Assembly: GCA_018827375.1 (NCBI GenBank)
Contig: JAHJYW010000049.1
Location: 226,970 to 290,969 of the forward strand
DNA from: Alphaproteobacteria bacterium
GTDB taxonomy: Bacteria > Pseudomonadota > Alphaproteobacteria > Caulobacterales > Hyphomonadaceae
DNA: 64,000 bases
Direction of reading: 5' to 3'
Both the position numbers and the translations under genes were made by a program. The notes under the pieces were generated by a model, which was not told the DNA's origin, did no database searches, and saw nothing but the letters and a program-made list of their open reading frames with translations. Of the stretch, positions 42,955 to 52,170 are shown one piece after another. Each line of letters starts with the position of its first letter. The stretch's first letter is position 1.

Positions 42955-45944
42955 CCACGTACACCCCCGACAGCGCCCACCGCGAAAAGGTCCTGCAGGA
43001 CCATCTCATTGATCAGCTGGTCAGCGGCGAAGGTTACCTGCGCCGTGATGCGAAGAGCGACTATGACCGCGCGCTGGCGATGGATCGCGACCTGGTGGTT
43101 CGGTTTCTGAGCGAGAGCCAGTCCGAGGAATGGCAGAAGCTGACCGCGCATTACTCGGACTCCGCTGAAGACACGCTGTTCACGCAGCTGACCAGGGCGC
43201 TCAAGGATCGCGGCCTGCTCGATGTGCTGCGCCAGGGCCTCAAGATCGTGCCCGGCATCAAGTTCTCGCTTTGCTACTTCCGGCCTGCGAGCACGCTCGA
43301 GCCCAAACGTGTGGAGGAATATAAGGCCAATATCCTCAGCGTTATGGACGAGGTCGCCTATAGCGGCCGTCATGAAAGCCGGATCGATGTGGTCCTGTTT
43401 CTGAATGGCCTGCCGGTCGCGACGCTTGAGGCCAAGAACCTCCTGACCGGATCGACCTTCCGGCATGCCGAGAAGCAGTACCGGAAAGACCGCTCGCCCG
43501 CAGGCGAACCTCTCCTCACCTTCCAGCGCGGCGCACTCGTGCATTTCGCGATGGATGAGGACAATGTCTCGATGACGACGCGGCTCGCCAATGGCAAGAC
43601 GCGATTCCTGCCGTTTAATCGCGGGCGCGAACGGGGCGCTGGCAATCCCGATGTCGCGGACGAATTCCGGGTTGCCTATCTCTACCGCCCCGGCGATTGG
43701 GGCGAGGCGATCTTCTCGCGGCGCGTCCTTCTCGAGATTATCGGCCAGTTCATGCATGTCGAGAAGACAGGCAAAGACGTTGTGATGATCTTTCCGCGCT
43801 TCCAGCAACTGGACGCGGTGCGCCGGTTGATCTCCCATGCGGGCGCAAATGGTCCTGGCCGGAACTATCTGATCCAGCACTCGGCGGGTTCGGGCAAATC
43901 GAATACGATTGGCTGGCTGGCCCATCAGGCCATCAATCTGCATGACGTGTCGAACACCCCGGTGTTCAACACGGCGATCATCGTGACCGACCGCGTTGTT
44001 CTCGACCGCCAGCTTCAGGAAACTGTCGCCCAGTTCGAACAAACCAAGGGTCTGGTCAAAACCATAGACGGAACCTCGAAGCAGCTGAAAGAGGCGATCG
44101 CCAAGGGGGCACGGATCATCGTTACGACAATCCAGAAATTCTCAACCGATCATCTCAAGGCAATCTCTGGTCAGGGCACGCGGACCTTCGCCGTCATTAT
44201 CGACGAAGCCCATTCCAGCCAGTCCGGCAAATCGGCCCAAGCGATGACGGATGCATTGACCCGCGATGAAACCTCCAGCGCGGATATCGAGGATCTGATC
44301 CTCGACTATCAGAAGTCCCGCGGGCCGCAGGTAAATATCAGCTTCTTCGCCTTCACCGCGACGCCGCGAAACGTAACGCTTGAGCGATTCGGCATTAAAG
44401 GTCCAGACGGGTTGCCGGTCGCTTTCCATGAGTATTCGATGCGTCAGGCCATCGAGGAAGGCTTCATTCTGGACGTCCTCCAGAACTACATGACGTACAA
44501 GGCCTATTACCAACTCGAGAAGACGATTGAAGACGATCCGGAACTGAGCGGCCGGCGCGGGCAGCGGAAAGTGGCGCGGTTTGCATCCCTGCATCCGACC
44601 GCGATCGGCCAGAAGGTCGAGATCATTGTCGAGCATTTCCGCCGCCATGTGATGGGCGAACTTGGCGGTCAGGCAAAGGCCATGATTGTCACCCAAAGCC
44701 GCGAGCATGCACTGCGCTATTATTTCGGGATCAGGGCATACCTCGATGCTGAGAACTATGGCGACCTTCGCGCGCTTGTCGCCTTCTCCGGCGAACTCAC
44801 CCATGAGGGCGAAACCTATACCGAAGCCGACCTGAACGGATTTAGTGAAACAGAGCTACCGGGACGGTTTGACGGGTTCAAGCCGGACGGTACGCCTTAT
44901 CCTGACACGTACCAAATCCTGATCGTCGCGGAAAAGTACCAAACCGGCTTCGACCAGCCAAAGCTCTGCGCCATGTATATTGATCGCAAACTTGCCGGAT
45001 TGCAGGCGGTACAGACACTGTCGCGGCTCAACAGGACGAAAGTTGGCAAGGAGAACACCTATATTCTCGATTTCCAGAACACGATGGAGGATATCCAGAC
45101 CGCGTTCCGGCCTTTCTATGAAGCGACCTCGCTTGAGGCGATGTCGGACCCCAATCAGGTCTACGAACTCGAAGGCCGCCTTTTCAAATTCGGCTATCTT
45201 GATCGTGGCGAGGTCGACCGCTTCGCAGAGACATTCTATTCAGGCGCACTCAGCGGCAGCGACCGGGCGCGCCTTGAGGGCCTTGTCCGAGAAGCGGTGC
45301 AGCGTTTCGAAGCCGACGAGGATGAAGGCCGCCAGGAAGAATTCCGTCAGCTTCTGAAAAGCTATATGCGCTTCTACGGCTTCGTTGCGCAGGTCATCCG
45401 GCTCGAGGATACCTCGCTCGAAAAGCTCTACAGCTATGCGTCCTGGCTTTCGCGTTTATTTCCGAACCGTGAAGTGCCGCCCGACATAGAAATCACACAG
45501 GACATGCTCCGCCTGCAGGCCTTCAAGGTCGTGCATAAGGAACAGGGCAGCGCTTCCCTCTCGCCGGGCGACAAGGAAGCGCTAAAGGCGATCAGCGAGT
45601 TTGGCGCCAAGCCTTATACCGAAGATGAACAGCGCGAGCTCTCGGAAATCGTGAAGGCTTTCAACGACCGTCATGGTACGGAGTTCACCGAAGATGACTT
45701 TATTCGTTATGAGCCGACCTATCAGGCCACGCTCGACGACGACATGACGGACATGCTTCGGAACAATGCGCCTGATGTGGTCTATTCCGCTTTCTCGCAA
45801 GCGTTCTTTCAGGGCGCGATCCGCATGTTCCAGCGTGACAATGACATGCGCGATATCGTACTCACCGATCCAGCAGCCCGGGACAAGCTGATCCGCTTCT
45901 TTTTCAACCGGGCGCTTCGTGAGGTCAAAGGCGACGCAGCCTAA
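42951..45944 (+). CDS. hsdR: Type I restriction endonuclease subunit HsdR
   Basis: 997 residues. The N-terminal PD-(D/E)xK nuclease has IDVVLFLNGLPVATLEAKNL (Asp about 145, Glu-x-Lys about 159-161). The superfamily-2 translocase contains Walker A HSAGSGKSNTIGWLAH (about 310-325), the DEAH motif VIIDEAHSSQSG (about 415), and motif III FFAFTATPRN. Motif VI is LSRLNRTKVGKEN. The helical C-domain ends at about 997. It translocates DNA and cuts away from the site. It overlaps the DUF262 gene by 4 bp and closes the defence operon. Confidence 0.95.
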   Translation: MTTYTPDSAHREKVLQDHLIDQLVSGEGYLRRDAKSDYDRALAMDRDLVVRFLSESQSEEWQKLTAHYSDSAEDTLFTQLTRALKDRGLLDVLRQGLKIVPGIKFSLCYFRPASTLEPKRVEEYKANILSVMDEVAYSGRHESRIDVVLFLNGLPVATLEAKNLLTGSTFRHAEKQYRKDRSPAGEPLLTFQRGALVHFAMDEDNVSMTTRLANGKTRFLPFNRGRERGAGNPDVADEFRVAYLYRPGDWGEAIFSRRVLLEIIGQFMHVEKTGKDVVMIFPRFQQLDAVRRLISHAGANGPGRNYLIQHSAGSGKSNTIGWLAHQAINLHDVSNTPVFNTAIIVTDRVVLDRQLQETVAQFEQTKGLVKTIDGTSKQLKEAIAKGARIIVTTIQKFSTDHLKAISGQGTRTFAVIIDEAHSSQSGKSAQAMTDALTRDETSSADIEDLILDYQKSRGPQVNISFFAFTATPRNVTLERFGIKGPDGLPVAFHEYSMRQAIEEGFILDVLQNYMTYKAYYQLEKTIEDDPELSGRRGQRKVARFASLHPTAIGQKVEIIVEHFRRHVMGELGGQAKAMIVTQSREHALRYYFGIRAYLDAENYGDLRALVAFSGELTHEGETYTEADLNGFSETELPGRFDGFKPDGTPYPDTYQILIVAEKYQTGFDQPKLCAMYIDRKLAGLQAVQTLSRLNRTKVGKENTYILDFQNTMEDIQTAFRPFYEATSLEAMSDPNQVYELEGRLFKFGYLDRGEVDRFAETFYSGALSGSDRARLEGLVREAVQRFEADEDEGRQEEFRQLLKSYMRFYGFVAQVIRLEDTSLEKLYSYASWLSRLFPNREVPPDIEITQDMLRLQAFKVVHKEQGSASLSPGDKEALKAISEFGAKPYTEDEQRELSEIVKAFNDRHGTEFTEDDFIRYEPTYQATLDDDMTDMLRNNAPDVVYSAFSQAFFQGAIRMFQRDNDMRDIVLTDPAARDKLIRFFFNRALREVKGDAA

Positions 45945-45959
45945 TGGCCTGAACCATCA

Positions 45960-46006
45960 GCGCCCGCGACCCCTCTGGCCGTCAGGCCAGTGGGAAGCGC
46001 GGGCGC
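45960..46006. repeat. Long GC-rich nested hairpin after hsdR
   Basis: The outer arms (45960-45968 with 45998-46006) pair over 9 bp, and the inner arms CTGGCC (45975-45980) and GGCCAG (45985-45990) close a 4-nt loop. It sits 15 bp after the hsdR stop. No T-tract follows, so it may protect the mRNA or act as a weak terminator between convergent hsdR and the FseA-like gene. Confidence 0.5.
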
Positions 46007-46189
46007 GCGGCCAGCCGGCGAGACCCAGAGCCACGATTTTCGAACAAACAACCGGACCCTCACTGAGCCTCGCCGGGCCGGTCGGCGCATGAGGGCTCCT
46101 GCGGCTCCGGGGCGAGCGCCGGGCGAAGGTCGGCGATCACCCCGGTCCGCCCCGATGCCTCTCAACGGCCCCTACAGCCGGGCGAACAG

Positions 46190-46210
46190 GCCCGCGCCAC
46201 CGGCGCGGGC
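46190..46210. terminator. Perfect hairpin after the FseA-like gene
   Basis: GCCCGCGCC (46190-46198) and GGCGCGGGC (46202-46210) form a perfect 9-bp stem with a 3-nt loop, 14 bp past the stop codon of the leftward FseA-like gene. T-tract absent. Confidence 0.5.
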
Positions 46211-46224
46211 AGGCCGCAAAGGAC

Positions 46225-47073
46225 TCAGGCTGCCTGACGATCTCCGCCCAGACGCGCTCCGAGGAGTTCCACGAGATAGCCACCATCGCGCAGGCCTTCG
46301 GCTTTGGAGATAACATAGCGGATGGATGCCCGCAGCGAACTGCCATCTACGCCCCATTCCTCGGCTACCGTTTTCGGCCCGTGGAGCAGTGAAGCGATTT
46401 CTCTCTGGCTCATTCCGGCCTTGAGGCAATCAAGCGCAATGACGCCATTGCGCAGGATCTGGGTGGTCTTCGTCCAGCGCGCCGCCGATGTATTCGGCCC
46501 CTTTCCATAAAGCCGGAAGGCTTCCTTCTGGAATTTCAGCTTGCGCTCATAGGCCTTCATATCCGAAATTTGCAGCTTCATACGCACGGGTTCGAATCCA
46601 AGCAGCGTCTGGCCCGTGCAGCGAACCTGCACGACACAATCATTGCCGCGAAGCAGAAGATATTCGCGGGCTGAGCGGTCCGTGATGTGCGTGATGCTGC
46701 AATGGGGCACGGTGCGATCCCAGATATCGCAGCTCTGGCCCGGCTTGCGCGGCGTGCAGTTCACCTCGACCTGGTCGGGGAAGACATAGTGGCTCCACAC
46801 GGCGTCCGCGTCGAAGCCGTTCAGGTCCGGATCGGGCATGAAAACAAGGCCCCAGCGCTCAGCCAAGGTCTGAGGCACGCGCGAACGCAGGATGCGGATG
46901 TCGGCGCAATCGGCTTTCTTTTCGGAGATGTCGTCATCGCTGCGATGCGCCGCATCATCGCGAAGATCGTCATTGCGTCTTGCGTACTCCCAGGCCCAGC
47001 GGTCTGAAGAAAGCCGGGAGAGATAATCGTAAGCGGCTGTTTCCGCATTGGTTTCAAGTGTGAAGGTCTTCAT
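46225..47073 (-). CDS. DUF6499-DUF2285 fusion protein, FseA-like ICE activator
   Basis: 282 residues from ATG at 47073, with AGGAGG just upstream. The N-terminal DUF6499 part (about 1-60: NAETAAYDYLSRLSSDRWAW then EYARRN) is joined in one frame to a DUF2285 region (about 100-280) ending in an HTH-like AGMSQREIASLLHGPKTVAE. In ICEMlSym of Mesorhizobium the equivalent FseA activator is made only by programmed frameshifting between two genes; here it is one uninterrupted frame. FseA activates the excision gene, so this is probably the transfer switch. It is divergent from trbB. Confidence 0.82.
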   Translation of the reverse strand: MKTFTLETNAETAAYDYLSRLSSDRWAWEYARRNDDLRDDAAHRSDDDISEKKADCADIRILRSRVPQTLAERWGLVFMPDPDLNGFDADAVWSHYVFPDQVEVNCTPRKPGQSCDIWDRTVPHCSITHITDRSAREYLLLRGNDCVVQVRCTGQTLLGFEPVRMKLQISDMKAYERKLKFQKEAFRLYGKGPNTSAARWTKTTQILRNGVIALDCLKAGMSQREIASLLHGPKTVAEEWGVDGSSLRASIRYVISKAEGLRDGGYLVELLGARLGGDRQAA

Positions 47074-47249
47074 GTCCTTTTCCTCCTTTCCCAGAGGCGA
47101 CAGCAAAATTCGTTCCACACGCGATTGTGCCATTTCGAATTACTCCAATGACGGGAAATTCAGTTCGGTCTTGTGACATCGATCGGCGCTAAAAGCGCAA
47201 TCGTCCGCAGGTCAATTATTGGCGCTACGCCTGACGTGGATTTGCAGAG

Positions 47250-47269
47250 GACTGCGACAGTCTGCAGTC
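47250..47269. promoter_or_regulatory. Dyad between the FseA-like gene and the trb operon
   Basis: GACTGC (47250-47255) and GCAGTC (47264-47269) form an imperfect dyad, CTGC-N8-GCAG at its core, 84 bp upstream of trbB. The spacing resembles LuxR/TraR-type boxes that control ICE transfer genes, but no luxR or luxI gene is in the window, so the regulator is unknown. Confidence 0.35.
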
Positions 47270-47352
47270 GGTTGCGAGCAATGGCCCGTTTTCGAACTGA
47301 TGCGACGGCGGTGTTGCTGGGATGATTGAGGGGTCCACGAAAGGCCCCGTTC

Positions 47353-48363
47353 ATGTCCCTATCCGCGCAACAAACGCAAACACAAACCCGGCGCACCGCG
47401 ATGCTGCGCACGGCCTTCTGCCCGGTGGTGCGGGAAGCGCTGGAAGCGCCGGATACGATCGAGGTCATGGCCAATCCGGACGGCTCGGTCTGGATCGAGA
47501 AGGCTGGCGTGGGCGTCGTCATTTCGCAGTACACACTTGCTCCTTGCGACCGCGAGCGCGTTATCCGCCTGGTCGCCTCCGGTGTGGGAGAGGCCGCAGG
47601 CCGCGCTTCCCCGATTGTTTCTGCCGAACTCCCCGGCAGCGGCGAGCGGTTTGAGGGGCTTCTCCCTCCTGTTTCAACGGCGCCGTGCTTTTCGATCCGC
47701 AAACCTGCGACGACGCCTTTTTCAATGGGCGACTATGTCACCCAGGGTGCGCTCGCGCCTGCGCTGGCTACGGCGCTGAAAGACGCCATCGCCAGCCACG
47801 CCAACATTCTGATCGCGGGCGGCACGTCCTCCGGCAAGACGACGTTCACGAACGCGCTGCTGGCAGAGCCCTCTCTGCGTGGCGACCGCATCGTCATCCT
47901 AGAAGACACGCGTGAGCTGCGCTGCGCCGCGCCGAATGTCGTGCAGCTTCGCACCCATCGCGGCAGCACCAGCCTGCAGGACCTTGTCCGCTCGACGCTG
48001 CGCCTGAGACCAGACCGGATCATTGTCGGTGAGGTGCGCGGCGCTGAAGCGCTCGATCTCCTCAAGGCCTGGAACACCGGCCATCCCGGCGGGATCACGA
48101 CGCTGCATGCCAACTCCGCCTACGGCGCGCTGACCCGGCTGGAGCAACTCGCCATGGAAGCAACACGCCGTCCGCCCTTCGACCTGATCGCAGAGGCGAT
48201 CGACGTGGTCGTGTTCATGAGCCGCGCAGGCGGCCAACGCCGCGTTGAAGAGGCGCTGCGCGTCACAGGCTTCAATGGCGAAGCCTATGACACGGCCCCG
48301 CTGATTTCCCGATCCTTTTCCCTTGTCCAACACGGAGACTTGCCATGCGCACCACACTTCTAA
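47353..48363 (+). CDS. trbB: Conjugal transfer ATPase TrbB (VirB11 type)
   Basis: 336 residues from ATG at 47353 (an in-frame start at 47326 is also possible). The VirB11-type secretion ATPase has Walker A IAGGTSSGKTTFTNALL (about 155-171), Asp box ILEDTREL, and Walker B RIIVGEVRGAEALDLL, then GHPGGITTLHANSA. It is a hexameric cytoplasmic ATPase that drives pilus assembly and substrate transfer. It heads the trb operon and overlaps trbC by 19 bp. Confidence 0.95.
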   Translation: MSLSAQQTQTQTRRTAMLRTAFCPVVREALEAPDTIEVMANPDGSVWIEKAGVGVVISQYTLAPCDRERVIRLVASGVGEAAGRASPIVSAELPGSGERFEGLLPPVSTAPCFSIRKPATTPFSMGDYVTQGALAPALATALKDAIASHANILIAGGTSSGKTTFTNALLAEPSLRGDRIVILEDTRELRCAAPNVVQLRTHRGSTSLQDLVRSTLRLRPDRIIVGEVRGAEALDLLKAWNTGHPGGITTLHANSAYGALTRLEQLAMEATRRPPFDLIAEAIDVVVFMSRAGGQRRVEEALRVTGFNGEAYDTAPLISRSFSLVQHGDLPCAPHF

Positions 48364-48677
48364 CCCATACGAGCCGAGCGGTTCATATCGCCGCCGCGAT
48401 CAGCATAGGACTGCTCATCGCTGGCCCTGCCCATGCCGCGGGCTCCGGCATGCCTTGGGAAGGCCCACTCGATCAGATCCTGACCTCGATTGAAGGGCCT
48501 GTCGCCCGGATTGTAGCGGTGATCATCATTACGCTCACCGGTCTGACCTTAGCGTTCGGAGAAACCTCCGGCGGCATGCGCAAGCTGATCCAGATCGTGT
48601 TCGGCCTGTCGATAGCGTTCGCTGCGACCTCGTTCTTCCTGACCTTCTTCAGCTTTGGCGGCGGAGCGCTGATCTGA
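48345..48677 (+). CDS. trbC: Conjugal pilin TrbC (VirB2 type)
   Basis: 110 residues. It has a signal sequence (AAISIGLLIAGPAHAAGSGM), then two membrane segments (about 50-70 and 80-100), VARIVAVIIITLTGLTLAF and LIQIVFGLSIAFAATSFFLT. TrbC is the pilin precursor; TraF of the same element is its probable maturase. It overlaps trbD by 1 bp. Confidence 0.93.
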   Translation: MRTTLLTHTSRAVHIAAAISIGLLIAGPAHAAGSGMPWEGPLDQILTSIEGPVARIVAVIIITLTGLTLAFGETSGGMRKLIQIVFGLSIAFAATSFFLTFFSFGGGALI

Positions 48678-48934
48678 TGTCTGCCGACGGCTATGAAATC
48701 CCCCTGCATCGCTCCCTGACCGAGCCGATCCTGATGGCGGGCGCGCCCCGCACGGCCGCCATCGCCATCGGGACGCTCGCGGCGGCTGTCGGTCTTGGCC
48801 TGCAGCTCTGGATACCGGGGCTCGTCCTCTGGGCCGTCGGGCATTCGGCGGCGGTGTTCATGGCCAGAAGCGATCCGGATTTCATGGCCGTCGCAGGCCG
48901 TTCGACGCGCCACAAGGAGCATCTGACATGCTGA
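48677..48934 (+). CDS. trbD: TrbD (VirB3-type membrane protein)
   Basis: 85 residues. The VirB3 start YEIPLHRSLTEPILMAGAPR is typical, and two closely spaced membrane helices (about 25-60) follow. It joins the TrbE ATPase to the inner-membrane complex. It overlaps trbE by 7 bp. Confidence 0.92.
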   Translation: MSADGYEIPLHRSLTEPILMAGAPRTAAIAIGTLAAAVGLGLQLWIPGLVLWAVGHSAAVFMARSDPDFMAVAGRSTRHKEHLTC

Positions 48935-51435
48935 ACCTGAAAGAATACGCAGAAACCCCGGTCCTCCTCGCGGATTACCTGCCCTGGGCCTGTCTCGTTG
49001 CGCCGGGCGTCGTCCTCAACAAGGATGGCAGCTTCCAGACCACGTTCCGCTATCGCGGGCCTGACCTTGAAAGCTCGACGGAGGAAGAACTCGTTTCCGT
49101 CATGGCGCGGGTCAATAATGTGCTGCGCCGGTTCGGTTCAGGCTGGGCGCTCTTCTTCGAGGCGCAGCGCCATGAGGTATATGACTATCCGGAGACGGAG
49201 TTCCCGGACGCGCTGACCTGGCTCGTCGATCAGGAACGCGCCCTCCAAGCCGAAGGTGAGTGGTATCAGAATTCGCACCGCGAATTCACCACGAACGGGC
49301 GCGGCTTTGAAAGTGCTTATTACCTCACGCTTCTCTGGCTCCCGCCTGCCGATGCCACGGGCCGAGCAGAAAAGGCCCTGATCCAGCGCGCCGAGACGGA
49401 AGACGCCGCGACCTGGCGTCACCGGCTGGAGACCTTCCAGCAACATGCGGCCCGCGTCTTTGATCTCCTCTCCACCTGCCTCGCCGAGATCGCCAAGCTC
49501 GATGACGATGAGACGCTGACTTATCTGCACTCGACCATCTCGACCAAGCGGCACCCGGTCGTCACGCCGGAACTGCCGGTCTTTCTCGACGCCATTCTCG
49601 CCGATGAGCCCTTCGCCGGTGGCCTCGAACCCATGATCGGCGAGGCGCACTTGCGCACCCTGACCATTCTCGGCTTTCCGGCCTCGACCCTGCCTGGCAT
49701 CCTCGATGAGTTGAACCGTCAGGGCTTTGCCTATCGCTGGGCGACACGGTTCATCGCGATGGACAAGGCCGAAGCTGAGAAAGTGCTCGGCAAGAAGCGC
49801 CGTCACTGGTTCGCCAAGCGCAAGTCGATCGGCGCGGTCCTGCGCGAGACCCTGTTCAACGAACAGGCCGCGCTGGTTGATAATGACGCCGACAACAAGG
49901 CCGCCGATGCCGATGCGGCGCTGCAGGAACTTGGCAGTGATCTTGTTTCCTATGGCTATGTCACCACGACCATCACCGTCGCCGATCCCGACAGACGCAC
50001 CGTCGATGAACATATCCGCGTGGCAGAGCGCATTGTGAATGGCCGCGGCTTCACCGCGATCCGGGAAACGCTCAACGCCGTCGATGCCTGGCTCGGCTCA
50101 TTGCCGGGTCATCCATACGCCAATGTCCGCCAACCCATCCTGCACACGCTCAACCTTGCCCATATGGTCCCGCTGTCAGCGGTCTGGGCCGGCGAAGACA
50201 CCAACCGCCACTTGCAAGCCCCCGCGCTCATTCAGGCGCAGACAGATGGCACGACACCGTTCCGGCTCAATCTCCATATTGGCGATGTCGGGCATACACT
50301 CGTCGTCGGCCCGACCGGCGCAGGCAAGTCCGTGCTGCTCTCGCTCCTCGCCCTGCAATGGAAGCGCTATGAGGGCGCGCAGGTCTTCCTCTTCGACAAG
50401 GGCCGCTCGGCCCGCGCCGCAACGCTCGCCATGGGCGGCGCGCATATTGATCTTGGCGGCGCCCGCGCCCCGAGCCTCCAGCCGTTGAAGGATATCGACA
50501 TCGAGCATGGCGCGAGCTTTGCCGCCGACTGGCTGGCCGGGCTCTGCACCAATGAAGGCGTCGCGATGACGCCGGACCTCAAGGCAAAGCTCTGGGAAGC
50601 CATCCAGTCTCTCAGCTCAGCGCCTGAGCGCGAGCGCACGCTGACCGGCCTCAGCCTGATGCTGCAGGACGACACGCTCAAATCCGCGCTGCACCCGTTC
50701 ACGCTGGAAGGCCCGCACGGGCGGCTTCTCGATGCCGATCATGAAAGCCTCAGCCTCGCGGGCACTGTCTGTTTCGAAATGGAAGAGCTGATGCACGCAA
50801 AGGGCGCGGTCGCGCCTGTCATCACCTATCTCTTCCACCGGCTTGAAGCGCGGTTCGATGGACGGCCAACCCTGCTCATCCTCGATGAGGCCTGGCTCTT
50901 CCTCGATGATCCGATGTTCGCCGCGCGCATCCGTGAATGGCTGAAGACCCTGCGCAAGAAAAACGTGTCCGTCGTGTTCGCGACGCAAAGCCTTGCCGAC
51001 ATTGTGAACTCTTCCATTGCGCCTGCGCTCGTCGAGTCCTGCCCGACACGGATCTTCCTGCCCAATGAACGCGCGCAGGAACCGCAATCCCGCGAGACCT
51101 ATCAGCGCTTCGGCCTCAACGCGCGCCAGATCGAACTGATCAGTCGGGCGACACCGAAGCGCGATTATTACTACCAGTCGCCGCTTGGCGCGCGCGTCTT
51201 CGACCTCGGCCTCGGCCCGATTGCATTGTCCGTCTGCGGCGCGTCCTCGCCCGACGATCAGGCCCGCATGGACCGCATCTGGGCCGAGACCGAAGGCGAC
51301 GGGTTTGCCGCCTGCTGGCTGATCGAGAAGGGCCTGCCCTGGGCGGCTGAGCTCCTCATCCGCTGGCCCGGCCATGTGCCGGACGAAGAGGCGCACACTT
51401 CCTTCCATCTCTCCCAGTTCCTCGCCGCCGAATAG
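48928..51435 (+). CDS. trbE: Conjugal transfer ATPase TrbE (VirB4 type)
   Basis: 835 residues. The N-terminal CagE/VirB4 domain (NLKEYAETPVLLADYLPWAC) leads to the ATPase with Walker A VVGPTGAGKSVLLSLLAL (about 459-476) and Walker B LLILDEAWLFLDD (about 648-660), followed by KKNVSVVFATQSLADI. It powers assembly of the mating channel at the inner membrane. It is 9 bp before trbJ in the same operon. Confidence 0.96.
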   Translation: MLNLKEYAETPVLLADYLPWACLVAPGVVLNKDGSFQTTFRYRGPDLESSTEEELVSVMARVNNVLRRFGSGWALFFEAQRHEVYDYPETEFPDALTWLVDQERALQAEGEWYQNSHREFTTNGRGFESAYYLTLLWLPPADATGRAEKALIQRAETEDAATWRHRLETFQQHAARVFDLLSTCLAEIAKLDDDETLTYLHSTISTKRHPVVTPELPVFLDAILADEPFAGGLEPMIGEAHLRTLTILGFPASTLPGILDELNRQGFAYRWATRFIAMDKAEAEKVLGKKRRHWFAKRKSIGAVLRETLFNEQAALVDNDADNKAADADAALQELGSDLVSYGYVTTTITVADPDRRTVDEHIRVAERIVNGRGFTAIRETLNAVDAWLGSLPGHPYANVRQPILHTLNLAHMVPLSAVWAGEDTNRHLQAPALIQAQTDGTTPFRLNLHIGDVGHTLVVGPTGAGKSVLLSLLALQWKRYEGAQVFLFDKGRSARAATLAMGGAHIDLGGARAPSLQPLKDIDIEHGASFAADWLAGLCTNEGVAMTPDLKAKLWEAIQSLSSAPERERTLTGLSLMLQDDTLKSALHPFTLEGPHGRLLDADHESLSLAGTVCFEMEELMHAKGAVAPVITYLFHRLEARFDGRPTLLILDEAWLFLDDPMFAARIREWLKTLRKKNVSVVFATQSLADIVNSSIAPALVESCPTRIFLPNERAQEPQSRETYQRFGLNARQIELISRATPKRDYYYQSPLGARVFDLGLGPIALSVCGASSPDDQARMDRIWAETEGDGFAACWLIEKGLPWAAELLIRWPGHVPDEEAHTSFHLSQFLAAE

Positions 51436-51444
51436 GAGCCCGCC

Positions 51445-52170
51445 ATGAGACGTCGCCCCGCTCTTCTCGGATCGATTGCCATCGCCGCCCTTCCCCTTGC
51501 CGGGCTGACCGCACCTCCGGCGCAGGCTCAGTTTTTCGGGGGCGGGATCGTCTACGATCCGGCAAATCACGCGGAAAACATCGTCCAGGCCATCCGCGCC
51601 CTGCAGCAGATCAACCAGCAAATCCAGCAGCTCACCCATGAGATCGAAATGCTGGAGAACATGGCGCGCGATCTGGAGGCTCTGCCGGATTCCATCGCCG
51701 ACGATATTCTCCGCCGTATGCGCCGCATCGAGGACCTGATGCGCGAGGCCGAGGGGATCGGTTACCGCGTCGAGGAGATCGAACGCGAGTATGAAGAGGT
51801 GTACCCGGAAGATTATGGCGCAGAGCCGCCGCGTCAGGCCGTGCTCGTCGAAGAGGCCCGCGCCCGCTGGCGTCAGTCGCGGACGGCTTACCGGGAAAGT
51901 CTTGAGGTTACAGCCTCCGTCGTTTCATCGGCGCGCGAGGATTCAGAAAGCCTTGACCGGCTGATCGCGGGCAGCCAGTCCGCCATCGGCAATCTCCAGG
52001 TCGCGCAGGCCGGCAACCAGATCGAGGCGCTGCAGACCGAGCAGCTGATGCAGATGGAAGCCATGATGGCCGCCCATTACCGCGCCGAAGCGCTGGAGCG
52101 CGCCCGCCAGCTGGCCGAAGCCGAACGGGGCCGCGCCCGCACCCGGGCCTTTCTTGGGTCGAGTGACTGA
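51445..52170 (+). CDS. trbJ: TrbJ (VirB5-type periplasmic protein)
   Basis: 241 residues. A signal peptide ends at APPAQAQ, then FFGGGIVYDPANHAENIVQA, the TrbJ hallmark, and long Gln/Glu-rich coiled coils (about 45-110 and 185-230). It belongs to the pilus tip or base. Its stop TGA shares a base with the trbL start, leaving no space for trbK, the entry-exclusion gene that usually lies between them. Confidence 0.92.
   Translation: MRRRPALLGSIAIAALPLAGLTAPPAQAQFFGGGIVYDPANHAENIVQAIRALQQINQQIQQLTHEIEMLENMARDLEALPDSIADDILRRMRRIEDLMREAEGIGYRVEEIEREYEEVYPEDYGAEPPRQAVLVEEARARWRQSRTAYRESLEVTASVVSSAREDSESLDRLIAGSQSAIGNLQVAQAGNQIEALQTEQLMQMEAMMAAHYRAEALERARQLAEAERGRARTRAFLGSSD

Noticed and set aside
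47160..47702. Minus-strand frame of 180 codons over the start of trbB
   Set aside because: Antisense to the VirB11-type ATPase, with no ribosome site or recognisable motif.
48464..48474. CCCACTCGATC, matching the guaA end, as a possible left attachment site
   Set aside because: Only 11 bp, inside trbC, in the middle of the conjugation operon; a chance match.
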